In this document: piece by piece, positions 36,106 through 44,433 of the stretch
How the letters are laid out: the number at the start of each line of letters is the position of its first letter
How positions within the stretch are numbered: the stretch's first letter is position 1
Source of the DNA: an uncultured Pseudorhodobacter sp.
Lineage (GTDB): Bacteria > Pseudomonadota > Alphaproteobacteria > Rhodobacterales > Rhodobacteraceae
Length of the DNA stretch: 64,000 bases
Assembly (NCBI GenBank): GCA_913062925.1
Contig: CAJXWJ010000001.1
Location: 1 to 64,000, forward strand
Reading direction: 5' to 3'
Notes under the pieces: generated by a model
What the model was told of the DNA's origin: nothing
Seen by the model: only the letters and a program-made list of their open reading frames with translations
Database searches by the model: none
Position numbers and translations under genes: made by a program

Positions 36106-37884
36106 CTAGCTGCGCTCTTGAAATTGTTGATCGTAAAGCGCGCGGAACTTGCCGCCTTTGGCCAAAAGCGCATCCAGACTGCCCGATTCCTCGACACGAC
36201 CGGCCTCGATGTAGCAGATCTGGTCGGCGCGCAGCACAGTCGAAAGCCGATGCGCGACCACGATGGTCGTCACCCCTGTCGTCACGCGTTCGAGCGCATC
36301 GCGGACCAAGGTTTCCGAATGGCTGTCCAGCGCGCTTGTGGCCTCATCCAGCAACAAGATCGGCGCGCGGCGCAGCACGGCGCGGGCAATCGCAAGGCGT
36401 TGACGCTGACCACCGGACAAAAACGCGCCATTCTCGCCGATTTGGGTTTGGTAGCCATTGGGCAATTGGCAAATGAATTCATCGGCATGGGCGACCTTTG
36501 CCGCTTCGATCACCTCGGCGTCGGTTGCGTCTTGGCGCGCCACTCGCAGGTTTTCGATGACATTGGCCGAAAACAAGAAGGTGTCTTGCCCGACATAGGC
36601 GACCGTGCGGCGCAGCGAGTCAAAGCTGGCCTTTTGAAGATCCAGCCCGTCGATGCTGACAGAGCCGCTGCTGGGGTCATAAAGCCGCAGCATCAGGTTC
36701 AACAGGGTGGATTTGCCGCCGCCCGAGGGGCCAACCAGCGCTGTGGTCTTGCCAGCAGGACAGTCGATGGTGATCTCATTCACCACTGAGGTGGCACCCG
36801 TATATGAAAACGACACCTTGTCCAGCCGCAGATGGCCCTTGCCCTCGGGGATAGCGACGGCATCATCGGCTTCGACCATGGTTTGCGGCGCGTCCAGCAG
36901 GGTGTACATCATCTGCACCCCGACCATGCCGCTTTCGATCGAAACCCGCATCCGCGACAAGCGCTTGGCGGGCTCATAGGCCATGATGAAGGCTGTGACA
37001 AAAGACATCAGCTGGCCAGGCGTGCCTGCCTCTTGGCCGAACAGATTGCTGCTGCTCAGAACCACCACCGCTCCGATGGCCACCCCTGTCAGCGTGTCCA
37101 TCAAGGGCGAGGTGGCGCTTTCCAGGCGGATCATCTTATTCGCACGCGATTCCACTTGCCGCACGGCGACATCCATGCGGTCGGCCATCACGCGATCCAG
37201 CGCAAAGGCCTTGATCACCCGCGCCCCAACCGAAGCTTCTTGCACCACGCGGATGATCTCGGCCATGCCCATCATCTCTTGCGCCATGATTGCGCGCACT
37301 TGCACCAGAATAAGCCGCACCCCAAACAGCGCAGCAGGCCCAATCACCAAACAAATCAGCGACAGCACCGGCTGCTGGTAGAACATCACAAAGATCAGGC
37401 CGAACAACGTCAGCAGATCGCGGACAAAGCCGGTAACGATAATATCAATCACACCGCGCGCCATCTGCGCGCTTTGCGTCACCTGCATCAAGACCATCGA
37501 GGATTCGGTGTTGTTGAAAAAACCGATGCTTTGCTTCAGCAGGCGGCGAAACAGCTCGCTTTGTTTCTCGGCCACGATGCGATTGCCTGCACGCGCCATC
37601 AGAACGGTTTGTGCAAATGACGACAAGCCCTTGATCATGAAGATCGCCACCACAGCACCCGCGACCAAAAACACCCGCAAACGGTCCTCGGGATGCGTCA
37701 TCGCTTGCACGATTTCGCCCATGATCCAAGCCGAGAGCGCCGTCGAAACCGCCACCAGCACCATCGCTGTGATAGCGGCAAAGTAGCGGCCGCCGTTCTC
37801 CAGCAGGCTTTCTGAAAGCAAACGCCACAACAGGCTGCGCTTGGCGAAAGCGGCGCTCCACTTGGCCAATCTTGAAGGGATCAA
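36106..37884 (-). CDS. ABC transporter, fused permease and ATPase (MsbA-type exporter)
   Basis: A 592-residue half-transporter. The ABC membrane domain (about 20-310, six helices) is followed by the ATPase with Walker A GPSGGGKST, signature LSGGQRQRLAIARAVLRRA, Walker B ILLLDEATSALD and the switch His in VVAHRLSTV. This is the type I export architecture of MsbA and multidrug exporters; the cargo is probably a lipid or hydrophobic compound. The TTG at 37884 is chosen because AAAAGGAAG lies 5-8 nt before it and the length then fits; no good ATG exists near. The frame stays open to 38070, but this part looks non-coding. Confidence 0.9.
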   Translation of the reverse strand: MIPSRLAKWSAAFAKRSLLWRLLSESLLENGGRYFAAITAMVLVAVSTALSAWIMGEIVQAMTHPEDRLRVFLVAGAVVAIFMIKGLSSFAQTVLMARAGNRIVAEKQSELFRRLLKQSIGFFNNTESSMVLMQVTQSAQMARGVIDIIVTGFVRDLLTLFGLIFVMFYQQPVLSLICLVIGPAALFGVRLILVQVRAIMAQEMMGMAEIIRVVQEASVGARVIKAFALDRVMADRMDVAVRQVESRANKMIRLESATSPLMDTLTGVAIGAVVVLSSSNLFGQEAGTPGQLMSFVTAFIMAYEPAKRLSRMRVSIESGMVGVQMMYTLLDAPQTMVEADDAVAIPEGKGHLRLDKVSFSYTGATSVVNEITIDCPAGKTTALVGPSGGGKSTLLNLMLRLYDPSSGSVSIDGLDLQKASFDSLRRTVAYVGQDTFLFSANVIENLRVARQDATDAEVIEAAKVAHADEFICQLPNGYQTQIGENGAFLSGGQRQRLAIARAVLRRAPILLLDEATSALDSHSETLVRDALERVTTGVTTIVVAHRLSTVLRADQICYIEAGRVEESGSLDALLAKGGKFRALYDQQFQERS

Positions 37885-38329
37885 AGTACTTCCTTTTCGC
37901 CACCCCGACCGAATATCGCCGCCGATGTGGCGCGACAAAGGTCGCAAATACAGAGCCGCGTCTTCGCATCCACGCGCGGGTTTGTCAATGTGACAGCCAT
38001 GCCGCAGCGCCAAGACGCGGGGTTTCCGCCCAAGTCGGCGCAGAGGCGTGGCGATGCCTTGGCGCCCCAAAACTCTACTCGGGCCTCAGTCAATCGGCAG
38101 GCTGTGCCAAGACCGGCAAATCCCTGTGCTGAGACCTTCAGTCATGTCTATAAGCGGCTTTGGAACGCGGCTGCTCTAGCGCTTTGGGCCGTTGGCCATG
38201 TCAAGGCTGCCGGCCACCCAATCGCAATCTTGCATGATCTCTGCAACGGCTTGGTCCGCTGTGATAAGGGTTCAGATTTCTAAGCGTGGTTGCTGCATAA
38301 GTCTGGATATTTATGCCAAGATGAAAGCG
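37885..38329. other. Intergenic, 445 bp, promoter of the ABC exporter plus repeat R4
   Basis: Between the TTG start of the exporter and the codA stop. Apart from the exporter ribosome-binding site (about 37889-37897) and repeat R4 (38305-38326) I see no gene. Open frames on both strands here have no family resemblance and unusual composition. GGCC-rich short repeats near 38195-38215 could form weak hairpins. Confidence 0.5.
38305..38326 (+). repeat. 22-bp interspersed repeat, copy R4
   Basis: GGATATTT-ATG-CCAAGATGAAA on the plus strand, 3 nt from the codA stop and antisense to codA. The usual GC-rich hairpin upstream is missing, so this copy looks degenerate. Confidence 0.85.
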
Positions 38330-39616
38330 TCAGAGTTTGGGCGCATAATCGGCGGGGTTTACGGTTTGGGGGCGGCTGTCCAGCATCAGGGCGCTGATGC
38401 GGGGGGCGGTTTGCGCGATGATTGTGCCGGATTTGATCACGGCAAGGCGCGCGGGTTTAAGCCGCAGGGCCTCGGCGGGAGATCTGGCTTGCAAGAGCAC
38501 CAGATCGGCGGCGCAGCCGACATCAAGCCCGTAGTTTTCAAGCCCCATGGCGCGGGCGGAGTTGGTGGTCAGCGCGTTGAAGATCGCGGTTTTGTCATCA
38601 AGACCGGCCATTTGCGCGACATGGATCGCCATATGGCCGACCTCGAGCATATCGCCAGAGCCCATCGAATACCAAGGGTCCATCACGCAATCATGGCCGA
38701 AAGCCACATTGATGCCAGCCGCCATCAGCTCGCGCACCCGCGTCATGCCGCGGCGTTTGGGATAGCTGTCGTGGCGGCCTTGCAGCATGATGTTGATCAG
38801 CGGATTGGGGATCACATGCATCTGTGCCTCGGCGATCAGTGGGATCAGCTTTGAGACATAGTAATTGTCCATCGAATGCATCGAGGTGAGATGCGAGCCT
38901 GCGACGCGGGTTTGCAGCCCGTGGCGGATGGTCTCGGCGGCCAGGGTTTCGACATGGCGCGACAGCGGATCATCGGTTTCGTCGCAATGCATGTCGACGG
39001 GCAGGCCGCGCTCGGCGGCAAGGCGGCAGAGCGCGCGCACCGAAGCCGTGCCTTCCTCCATCGTGCGTTCGAAATGCGGGATGCCGCCGACGATATCAAC
39101 GCCCATATCCAGCGCGCGGGCAAGGCTTTGCACGCCGTGTTCGGCGCGGGTATAGCCGTCTTGCGGGAAGGCCACGAGTTGCAGGGTCAGATAGGGCGCG
39201 ACGCGGCGTTTGACCTCGAGCATGGCCTCGACGGTGACAAGGCGCGGGTCCGAGGTGTCGACATGGGTGCGGATCGCAAGCAGGCCTTGGCTGACCGCCA
39301 GATCGCAATAGCGCAGCGCACGCTCGACCAGCGCGTCGATGGTCAGGGTCGGGCGCAGCTCGCCCCAGAGCGCGATGCCTTCAAGCAGGGTGCCCGAGCG
39401 GTTCATCCGTGGCAGGCCCAGCGAGAGCGTCGCATCCATGTGAAAATGCGGGTCCACAAAGGGCGGGGTGACAAGATAGCCTGCGGCGTCGATCTCTTGC
39501 CCGGCCTGCGCAGCAATCTTCGGTGCAACCGCAGCAATTTTTCCGGATTTCACTGCGATATCTTGGCCTTGGCGACCATCGGGCAGGTTGGCGTTGCGCA
39601 GGATTAGATCGAACAT
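38330..39616 (-). CDS. codA: Cytosine deaminase (amidohydrolase family)
   Basis: Deaminates cytosine to uracil in pyrimidine salvage. The 428 residues match the CodA length. Metal ligands lie in VDPHFHMDATLSLGLPRMNRSG and VDMHCDETDDPLSRHVETLA, His in GSHLTSMHSMDNYY, and the final Asp in VAFGHDCVMDPWYSMGSGDML. It begins MFDLILRNANLPDGRQG at 39616, overlapping the xdhC 3' end by 13 nt. The long in-frame extension upstream is antisense-like xdhC sequence and is excluded. As last gene of xdhA-xdhB-xdhC-codA it suggests nucleobase use. Related isocytosine or creatinine deaminases cannot be fully excluded. Confidence 0.88.
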   Translation of the reverse strand: MFDLILRNANLPDGRQGQDIAVKSGKIAAVAPKIAAQAGQEIDAAGYLVTPPFVDPHFHMDATLSLGLPRMNRSGTLLEGIALWGELRPTLTIDALVERALRYCDLAVSQGLLAIRTHVDTSDPRLVTVEAMLEVKRRVAPYLTLQLVAFPQDGYTRAEHGVQSLARALDMGVDIVGGIPHFERTMEEGTASVRALCRLAAERGLPVDMHCDETDDPLSRHVETLAAETIRHGLQTRVAGSHLTSMHSMDNYYVSKLIPLIAEAQMHVIPNPLINIMLQGRHDSYPKRRGMTRVRELMAAGINVAFGHDCVMDPWYSMGSGDMLEVGHMAIHVAQMAGLDDKTAIFNALTTNSARAMGLENYGLDVGCAADLVLLQARSPAEALRLKPARLAVIKSGTIIAQTAPRISALMLDSRPQTVNPADYAPKL

Positions 39617-40530
39617 TGGGACCTCTGGCTGAGAAAATTGCTGCGCAGCATTTGTGCTGCAACGCCGATGGCGATGGCTTGGGGGGCTTTGCCCAAGGCG
39701 GGGTCGCCGATGGGGCAGAGGATGCGGGATATCGCCTGTGGGCTGTGGCCAATCGCTGCCAAGCGGCTGCGAAAGCGCGCGGCTTTGCTTGCCGATCCGA
39801 TCAGGCCGCAAAAGCCAAAGCCGTGATGCAGCAGGCGGTGGCAAAGCTCTAGATCCAGCGCGTGCGAATAGGTGACGATCAGATGCTCGGCCGTTTGCGG
39901 CGCAAGCGTCACCGCGCATTCAGGCGCGGGCACGGGCAGGATGCGGCTTGGCGGCGGCGCATCCGGAAAGCGCTCGGCCGCAACATCAACCCATGTCAGC
40001 GCAAGCTGCGGCAGCGGGGACAAAACCTCGGCCAGTGCGCGGCCAACATGGCCGGCCCCCCAGATCCAGATCTGGCGCTGCGGCGTGGTGATCGGCTCGA
40101 TCAGCCAGCCTTGCAGCACCTGTGTGGCGGGCAGGCTGCCGCTGTTGCGGGCCTTTGCCAGCAAGCGCTTGACGCCAAGCGGCATCGGCGCGCCCTCCAG
40201 AGCGCGGGCGACAAGCGGGCCCTGTGGCAGGCTGTCTGCGCTGTAAACTTCGGTCAAAAGCGAGACCGCGCCGCCGCAGCACTGGCCAATATTGGGCCCA
40301 AGCGCCGTGGTTTCAAAATGCCGCCCGCCGCCCTTGGCCAGCATCACACGCGCGCGCTGCATCGCCTGCCATTCCAGCGCACCGCCGCCGATGCTGCCCG
40401 ATTGCCCATCGGCCCAGACCAGCATCGCAGCCCCAAGCTCGCGCGGCGACGAGCCCTTAAACCCTGCGATCACAATCCGCGCCACAGGGCCACGCGCGGT
40501 GGCCGCACGCAGGGCCGCCAGATCAAACAT
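39604..40530 (-). CDS. xdhC: Xanthine dehydrogenase accessory protein XdhC
   Basis: A chaperone that binds Moco, helps its sulfuration and inserts it into XdhB. The 308 residues comprise an N-terminal XdhC/CoxI domain (VIAGFKGSSPRELGAAMLVW, SIGGGALEWQAM, GPNIGQCCGGAVSLL) and a C-terminal Rossmann-like domain (IWIWGAGHVGRALAEVL, LIVTYSHALDLELCHRLL, CGLIGSASKAARFRSRL). It overlaps xdhB by 8 nt and codA by 13 nt. Confidence 0.95.
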   Translation of the reverse strand: MFDLAALRAATARGPVARIVIAGFKGSSPRELGAAMLVWADGQSGSIGGGALEWQAMQRARVMLAKGGGRHFETTALGPNIGQCCGGAVSLLTEVYSADSLPQGPLVARALEGAPMPLGVKRLLAKARNSGSLPATQVLQGWLIEPITTPQRQIWIWGAGHVGRALAEVLSPLPQLALTWVDVAAERFPDAPPPSRILPVPAPECAVTLAPQTAEHLIVTYSHALDLELCHRLLHHGFGFCGLIGSASKAARFRSRLAAIGHSPQAISRILCPIGDPALGKAPQAIAIGVAAQMLRSNFLSQRSQCSI

Positions 40531-42850
40531 GGCGCTGCTTTTGCACGGCGGCTAAAATGCGCTCGGGCGTGGCGGGGGCATCCAGATCGGGATAGCGGCT
40601 GGCGTCGCCACAGGCGGCAATCGCATCCGACAGCGCATAAAACACCGCGATGCCAAGGTTAAAGGGCGGCTCGCCCACGGCTTTTGATTTGCCGACGGTA
40701 TCCTCGCGGTTGGGCTGATCGTAAAGGCTCACATTGAACACCGCAGGCCGGTCCGAACAGGCGGGGATCTTATAGGTGCTGGGCGCATGGGTCAAAAGCC
40801 CGCCCTTGGCATCCCAGACCAATTCCTCAGTGGTCAGCCAGCCCGCCCCCTGCACAAAAGCCCCCTCGATCTGGCCAATATCCAGCGCAGGGTTCATCGA
40901 ACTGCCGGTGTCATGCAAAATATCCGCCCGCAAAATCCGGTTCTCGCCGGTCAGCGTGTCGATCACCACCTCGGCCACCGCCGCACCATAGGCGAAATAC
41001 AAAAACGGCCGCCCCCGCCCGCGCAAACGGTCCCAAGTGATCTTGGGCGTGGCGTAAAACCCGGTCGATGACAGCGAAATCCGCGCCTGATAGGCCCAAG
41101 CCGCAACCTGCGCAAAGCCAAAGACCTCGCCCGCCACCCGCACCACGCCATCCGCAAAGCGCACGCTCGCAGGTTCCACCCCATGCTTTCCGGCCAGAAA
41201 CGCCGCCATGCGGTCGCGGATGGTCTCACAAGCCTGCTGCGCCGCCATCCCGTTCATATCCGACCCGGACGAGGCCGCCGTGGCCGAGGTATTGGGCACT
41301 TTGCCGGTATCTGTGGCCGTGATCTTCACCGCCTCCATTCCCACCCCAAAAACCGAAGCCGCCACCTGCGCGATCTTTTGGTTCAAACCCTGACCCATCT
41401 CGGTGCCGCCATGGTTCAGATGGATCGAGCCGTCTTGATAGACGTGCACCAAAGCCCCGGCCTGGTTCAGCCAGGTCAGAGTAAACGAAATCCCAAACTT
41501 CACCGGCACCAAGGCCAAACCGCGCTTCAAAATCGGGCTTGCGGCATTCCAATCCGCCACCGCCTGCCGCCGTGCCTGATACCCCGACAGGGCCTCCAGC
41601 TTTGCCGTCAGATCATGGCCGATAAAATCCTCCACCTCCATGAAATAGGGCGTGGTCTCGGCTTTCATCTTGGCCAAAATATCCCCGCCGGAGGCTTCCA
41701 CCGCCGCCTCCCTCTCGCGGTAAAAATTCTGTCGCCGCAGCGCCAAGGGCTCGATCCCCAGCACAAAGGCCGCGTGATCCATCACCCGCTCAATCCCGAT
41801 CAGCCCCTGCGGGCCGCCAAAGCCGCGATAGGCGGTGGCGCTTTGGGTATTGGTTTTCAGCCGGTGGCTTTCAATGCGGATATCGGGCAGATGATAGCAA
41901 TTGTCGGCATGCAGCATCGCACGGTCCGCCACCGCAAGGCTTAGATCCTGCGCCCAGCCGCAGCGGATCAGATGGGTGAAGGCAACCCCCAAAATCCGCC
42001 CCGAGGCATCAACTCCGGCGCGATAGCCTATGCGCAAATCGTGGCGCTTGCCGGTGATGATCATATCATCATCGCGGTCGTATCGCATTTTGCAGGCTCG
42101 CCCGGTGGCCTTGGCCGCCATGGCGCAAGCGATGGCCAGCGCATTGCCTTGGCTTTCCTTGCCGCCAAAGCCGCCGCCCATGCGGCGGGTCTCGACGCGA
42201 ACATCGGCCATGTTCAGATGCAAAGCATGCGCGACCTTGTGCTGAATTTCACTCGGATGCTGGGTTGAAGACAGCACATGCATGCCGTCTTCCAGCGGGA
42301 TCGCCGCCGCGATCTGGCCTTCAAGATAAAAATGCTCTTGGCCGCCAACCTCAAAGCTGCCCTCAATCTGATGGGGGGCTGCCGCGATCGCACGGGCGGC
42401 GTCGCCCTTGGCCCAGATCACCGGGCCGGATTCAAAGCGGGAATTGGCCGCCAATGCTTGATCTATCGTCAAAAGCGCGGGCAGTTCGGCGTAGCTGATC
42501 TTGCCCAGACGCGCGGCGCGGCGGGCCTGCAGATGGGTTTCGGCCACCACCAAAAACACCGGCTGGCCGCTGTAATGCACGGTTTCCACCGCCAAAAGCG
42601 GTTCGTCCTGCGAGGCCGGGCTGCAATCGGGCATATCGGGCCAGTCTTCGGCGCTGAACACCGCAACCACACCGGGGGCCGCGCGCACGGCCTCCAGATC
42701 CAGCGCGGTGATACGGCCATGGGCGCAGCTTGACAGGCCAAAGGCCAGATGCAGCGCGCCTGCGGGCAAGGGGATGTCATCCAGATAGCGCGCAGCCCCG
42801 GTGACATGCAGGGGCGCCGAATCATGGGGAAGCGATTTGCCAAGGCTCAT
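40523..42850 (-). CDS. xdhB: Xanthine dehydrogenase, molybdopterin-binding subunit
   Basis: Catalytic subunit that oxidises hypoxanthine and xanthine to urate with XdhA. The 775 residues show the Moco motifs [61 protein letters not shown] and the catalytic Glu727 in [17 protein letters not shown]. Substrate-binding residues are in [19 protein letters not shown]. Oddity: residues 380-396, including [13 protein letters not shown], are encoded by repeat copy R5 and part the usual NFY...TTPY motif (375-377 and 399-402). The gene still looks intact. Starts 4 nt inside xdhA. Confidence 0.96.
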   Translation of the reverse strand: MSLGKSLPHDSAPLHVTGAARYLDDIPLPAGALHLAFGLSSCAHGRITALDLEAVRAAPGVVAVFSAEDWPDMPDCSPASQDEPLLAVETVHYSGQPVFLVVAETHLQARRAARLGKISYAELPALLTIDQALAANSRFESGPVIWAKGDAARAIAAAPHQIEGSFEVGGQEHFYLEGQIAAAIPLEDGMHVLSSTQHPSEIQHKVAHALHLNMADVRVETRRMGGGFGGKESQGNALAIACAMAAKATGRACKMRYDRDDDMIITGKRHDLRIGYRAGVDASGRILGVAFTHLIRCGWAQDLSLAVADRAMLHADNCYHLPDIRIESHRLKTNTQSATAYRGFGGPQGLIGIERVMDHAAFVLGIEPLALRRQNFYREREAAVEASGGDILAKMKAETTPYFMEVEDFIGHDLTAKLEALSGYQARRQAVADWNAASPILKRGLALVPVKFGISFTLTWLNQAGALVHVYQDGSIHLNHGGTEMGQGLNQKIAQVAASVFGVGMEAVKITATDTGKVPNTSATAASSGSDMNGMAAQQACETIRDRMAAFLAGKHGVEPASVRFADGVVRVAGEVFGFAQVAAWAYQARISLSSTGFYATPKITWDRLRGRGRPFLYFAYGAAVAEVVIDTLTGENRILRADILHDTGSSMNPALDIGQIEGAFVQGAGWLTTEELVWDAKGGLLTHAPSTYKIPACSDRPAVFNVSLYDQPNREDTVGKSKAVGEPPFNLGIAVFYALSDAIAACGDASRYPDLDAPATPERILAAVQKQRHV
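41663..41711 (-). repeat. 22-bp interspersed repeat with hairpin inside xdhB, copy R5
   Basis: On the minus (coding) strand: GGAGGC/GCCTCC hairpin (41711-41690), CGGGG, then GGATATTT-TGG-CCAAGATGAAA (41684-41663). It is in frame, has no stop, and encodes XdhB residues 380-396. Confidence 0.9.
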
Positions 42851-44262
42851 GGTGCCACCTCCAAAACCGAAACGGGGGTGCCGTTTAGGTCGTGGAAATA
42901 GCGCAGCGCCAGATTTTGCGCCGCTTGCAGCCGGTAGCCGGCCGAGGCGCGCATGTCTGACAGCGGCTGGAAATCGTCGGCAAGCGCGGGCAGGGCGGCA
43001 GTGATACTCTCAAGGCTCCAGCTTTGGCCGATCAGGGCGGCCTCAAAGCCGCTGGCGCGTTTGGGCGTGCCTGCCATGCCACCAAAGGCCACGCGAGCGG
43101 CGGTGATCTGACCTTCGGCGCAGGTCAGATTGAACGCCCCCAGCACCGCCGAGATATCTTGGTCAAAGCGTTTGCTGAGTTTGTAGCAGCGCAGCGCAGG
43201 CACGGCCTCTGGGATCGAAATCCCTGCGACGAATTCCGAAGCTTTGCGGTCTTGTTTGCGGTAGGCGAGGAAGAAATCCTCGAGCGGCAGCGTGCGCAGA
43301 TCGTCGCCGCAGCGCAGATGCAAGGTCGCACCCATCGCGATCAGCGCAGGCGGCGCGTCGCCAATCGGCGAGCCATTGGCGATATTGCCGCCAATGGTGG
43401 CAGCATTGCGCACCTGTTCGCTGGCATAGCGGCGCAGCAATTCGGCAAAGCTGGGGTGGCTGTGTTGTAAGGTGCTGCGCAACGTCGCGATGGTGACGCC
43501 CGCGCCGATGTGGATTTGGCCGCCGCCGCGTTCGATCTGTTGCAGATCGCGCATCTGGCCCAGAAACACCGGCTTTGGCAGATCGCGCAGGCCTTTGGTG
43601 ACCCAGAGCCCGACATCGGTTGCGCCGGCAATCAGGGTGGCATCGGGGTTTTGCAGATACCAGCTGGCGAAGTCGTCGCTGTTGTCGGGGCAATAGGCGC
43701 CCGTGACCTGCGGCGCGGGGAGGCTGTCTGCCTCCCCGGACCCCTCCGAGGATATTTGGGCCAAGATGAAAGCGTCTTGGGTCATTTGGGCGGGGATTGG
43801 GCGGGTTTCGGCGGCTTGGGCGGCGCGGATGATCGGGGCGTAGCCGGTGCAGCGGCAGAGGTTGCCTGCAAGCACGGTGTCGTGATCTGTGCGCCCTGTG
43901 GCATGGGCCACGGCCATCGAGACGATGAAGCCGGGGGTGCAAAAACCGCATTGGCTGCCGTGGTGGTCGACCATGGCCGATTGCACCGGATGTGGGGTGC
44001 CGTTGGGGGCGGCGAGGCCTTCGACGGTGCGCACGGCTTTGCCGTGCAGTTGCGGCAGGAACAAGATGCAGGCGTTAAGGGCACGGGGGCCGTTTTCGTC
44101 GGTGACCATGACGGTGCAGGCGCCGCAGTCGCCCTCATTGCAGCCCTCTTTGGTGCCGTTGAGAGCCTTGGTTTCGCGCAGGAAATCAAGAAGCGTCCGC
44201 GTTGGGGGCTGACCCTCAAGGCGGAGCGGCGTTCCATTCAGGAGAAACGCGACTTCGGTCAT
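42847..44262 (-). CDS. xdhA: Xanthine dehydrogenase, FeS/FAD subunit
   Basis: Carries electrons from the Moco subunit through two [2Fe-2S] clusters to FAD and NAD+. The 471 residues hold cluster ligands C41, C46, C49 and C65, then C105, C108, C136 and C138 in SQCGFCTPG and NLCRCTG. The FAD domain (about 195-360) has [17 protein letters not shown] and [15 protein letters not shown], and the C-terminal CO-dehydrogenase flavoprotein domain has [15 protein letters not shown]. The linker residues 164-182 ([19 protein letters not shown]) are encoded by repeat copy R6. [10 protein letters not shown] fixes the start at 44262. It is divergent from dnaE. Confidence 0.96.
   Translation of the reverse strand: MTEVAFLLNGTPLRLEGQPPTRTLLDFLRETKALNGTKEGCNEGDCGACTVMVTDENGPRALNACILFLPQLHGKAVRTVEGLAAPNGTPHPVQSAMVDHHGSQCGFCTPGFIVSMAVAHATGRTDHDTVLAGNLCRCTGYAPIIRAAQAAETRPIPAQMTQDAFILAQISSEGSGEADSLPAPQVTGAYCPDNSDDFASWYLQNPDATLIAGATDVGLWVTKGLRDLPKPVFLGQMRDLQQIERGGGQIHIGAGVTIATLRSTLQHSHPSFAELLRRYASEQVRNAATIGGNIANGSPIGDAPPALIAMGATLHLRCGDDLRTLPLEDFFLAYRKQDRKASEFVAGISIPEAVPALRCYKLSKRFDQDISAVLGAFNLTCAEGQITAARVAFGGMAGTPKRASGFEAALIGQSWSLESITAALPALADDFQPLSDMRASAGYRLQAAQNLALRYFHDLNGTPVSVLEVAP
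43717..43771 (+). repeat. 22-bp interspersed repeat with hairpin inside xdhA, copy R6
   Basis: Hairpin GGGGAGGC/GCCTCCCC (43717-43737, loop TGTCT), then GGATATTT-GGG-CCAAGATGAAA (43750-43771) on the plus strand, antisense to xdhA. It is fully in frame and encodes part of the linker between the FeS and FAD domains. Confidence 0.88.
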
Positions 44263-44433
44263 GGTATATCCTGCCGCGGTCTTTTCGGGTGGCCTTTTGC
44301 GCGCCCGCCCGATGCGGCGTAAAGCGGGTCGCGCGGCCTTTCGGGCAGATCTGCCCTTGCAAGGTATCAAAGCCGAGGTCTGGGGCTTTGGCAAGGCCTT
44401 TCCCCTGCCGCGCGGCTTCGATAGGTTGGCGGG

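Noticed and set aside
37885-38070. N-terminal extension of the ABC exporter
   Set aside because: The frame is open but lacks hydrophobic or family-like sequence, and it would lie upstream of the clear ribosome-binding site at about 37889-37897.
38342-39919. Longer codA start at 39919
   Set aside because: The extra 101 codons overlap xdhC in another frame and have no cytosine deaminase similarity; family proteins start near 39616.
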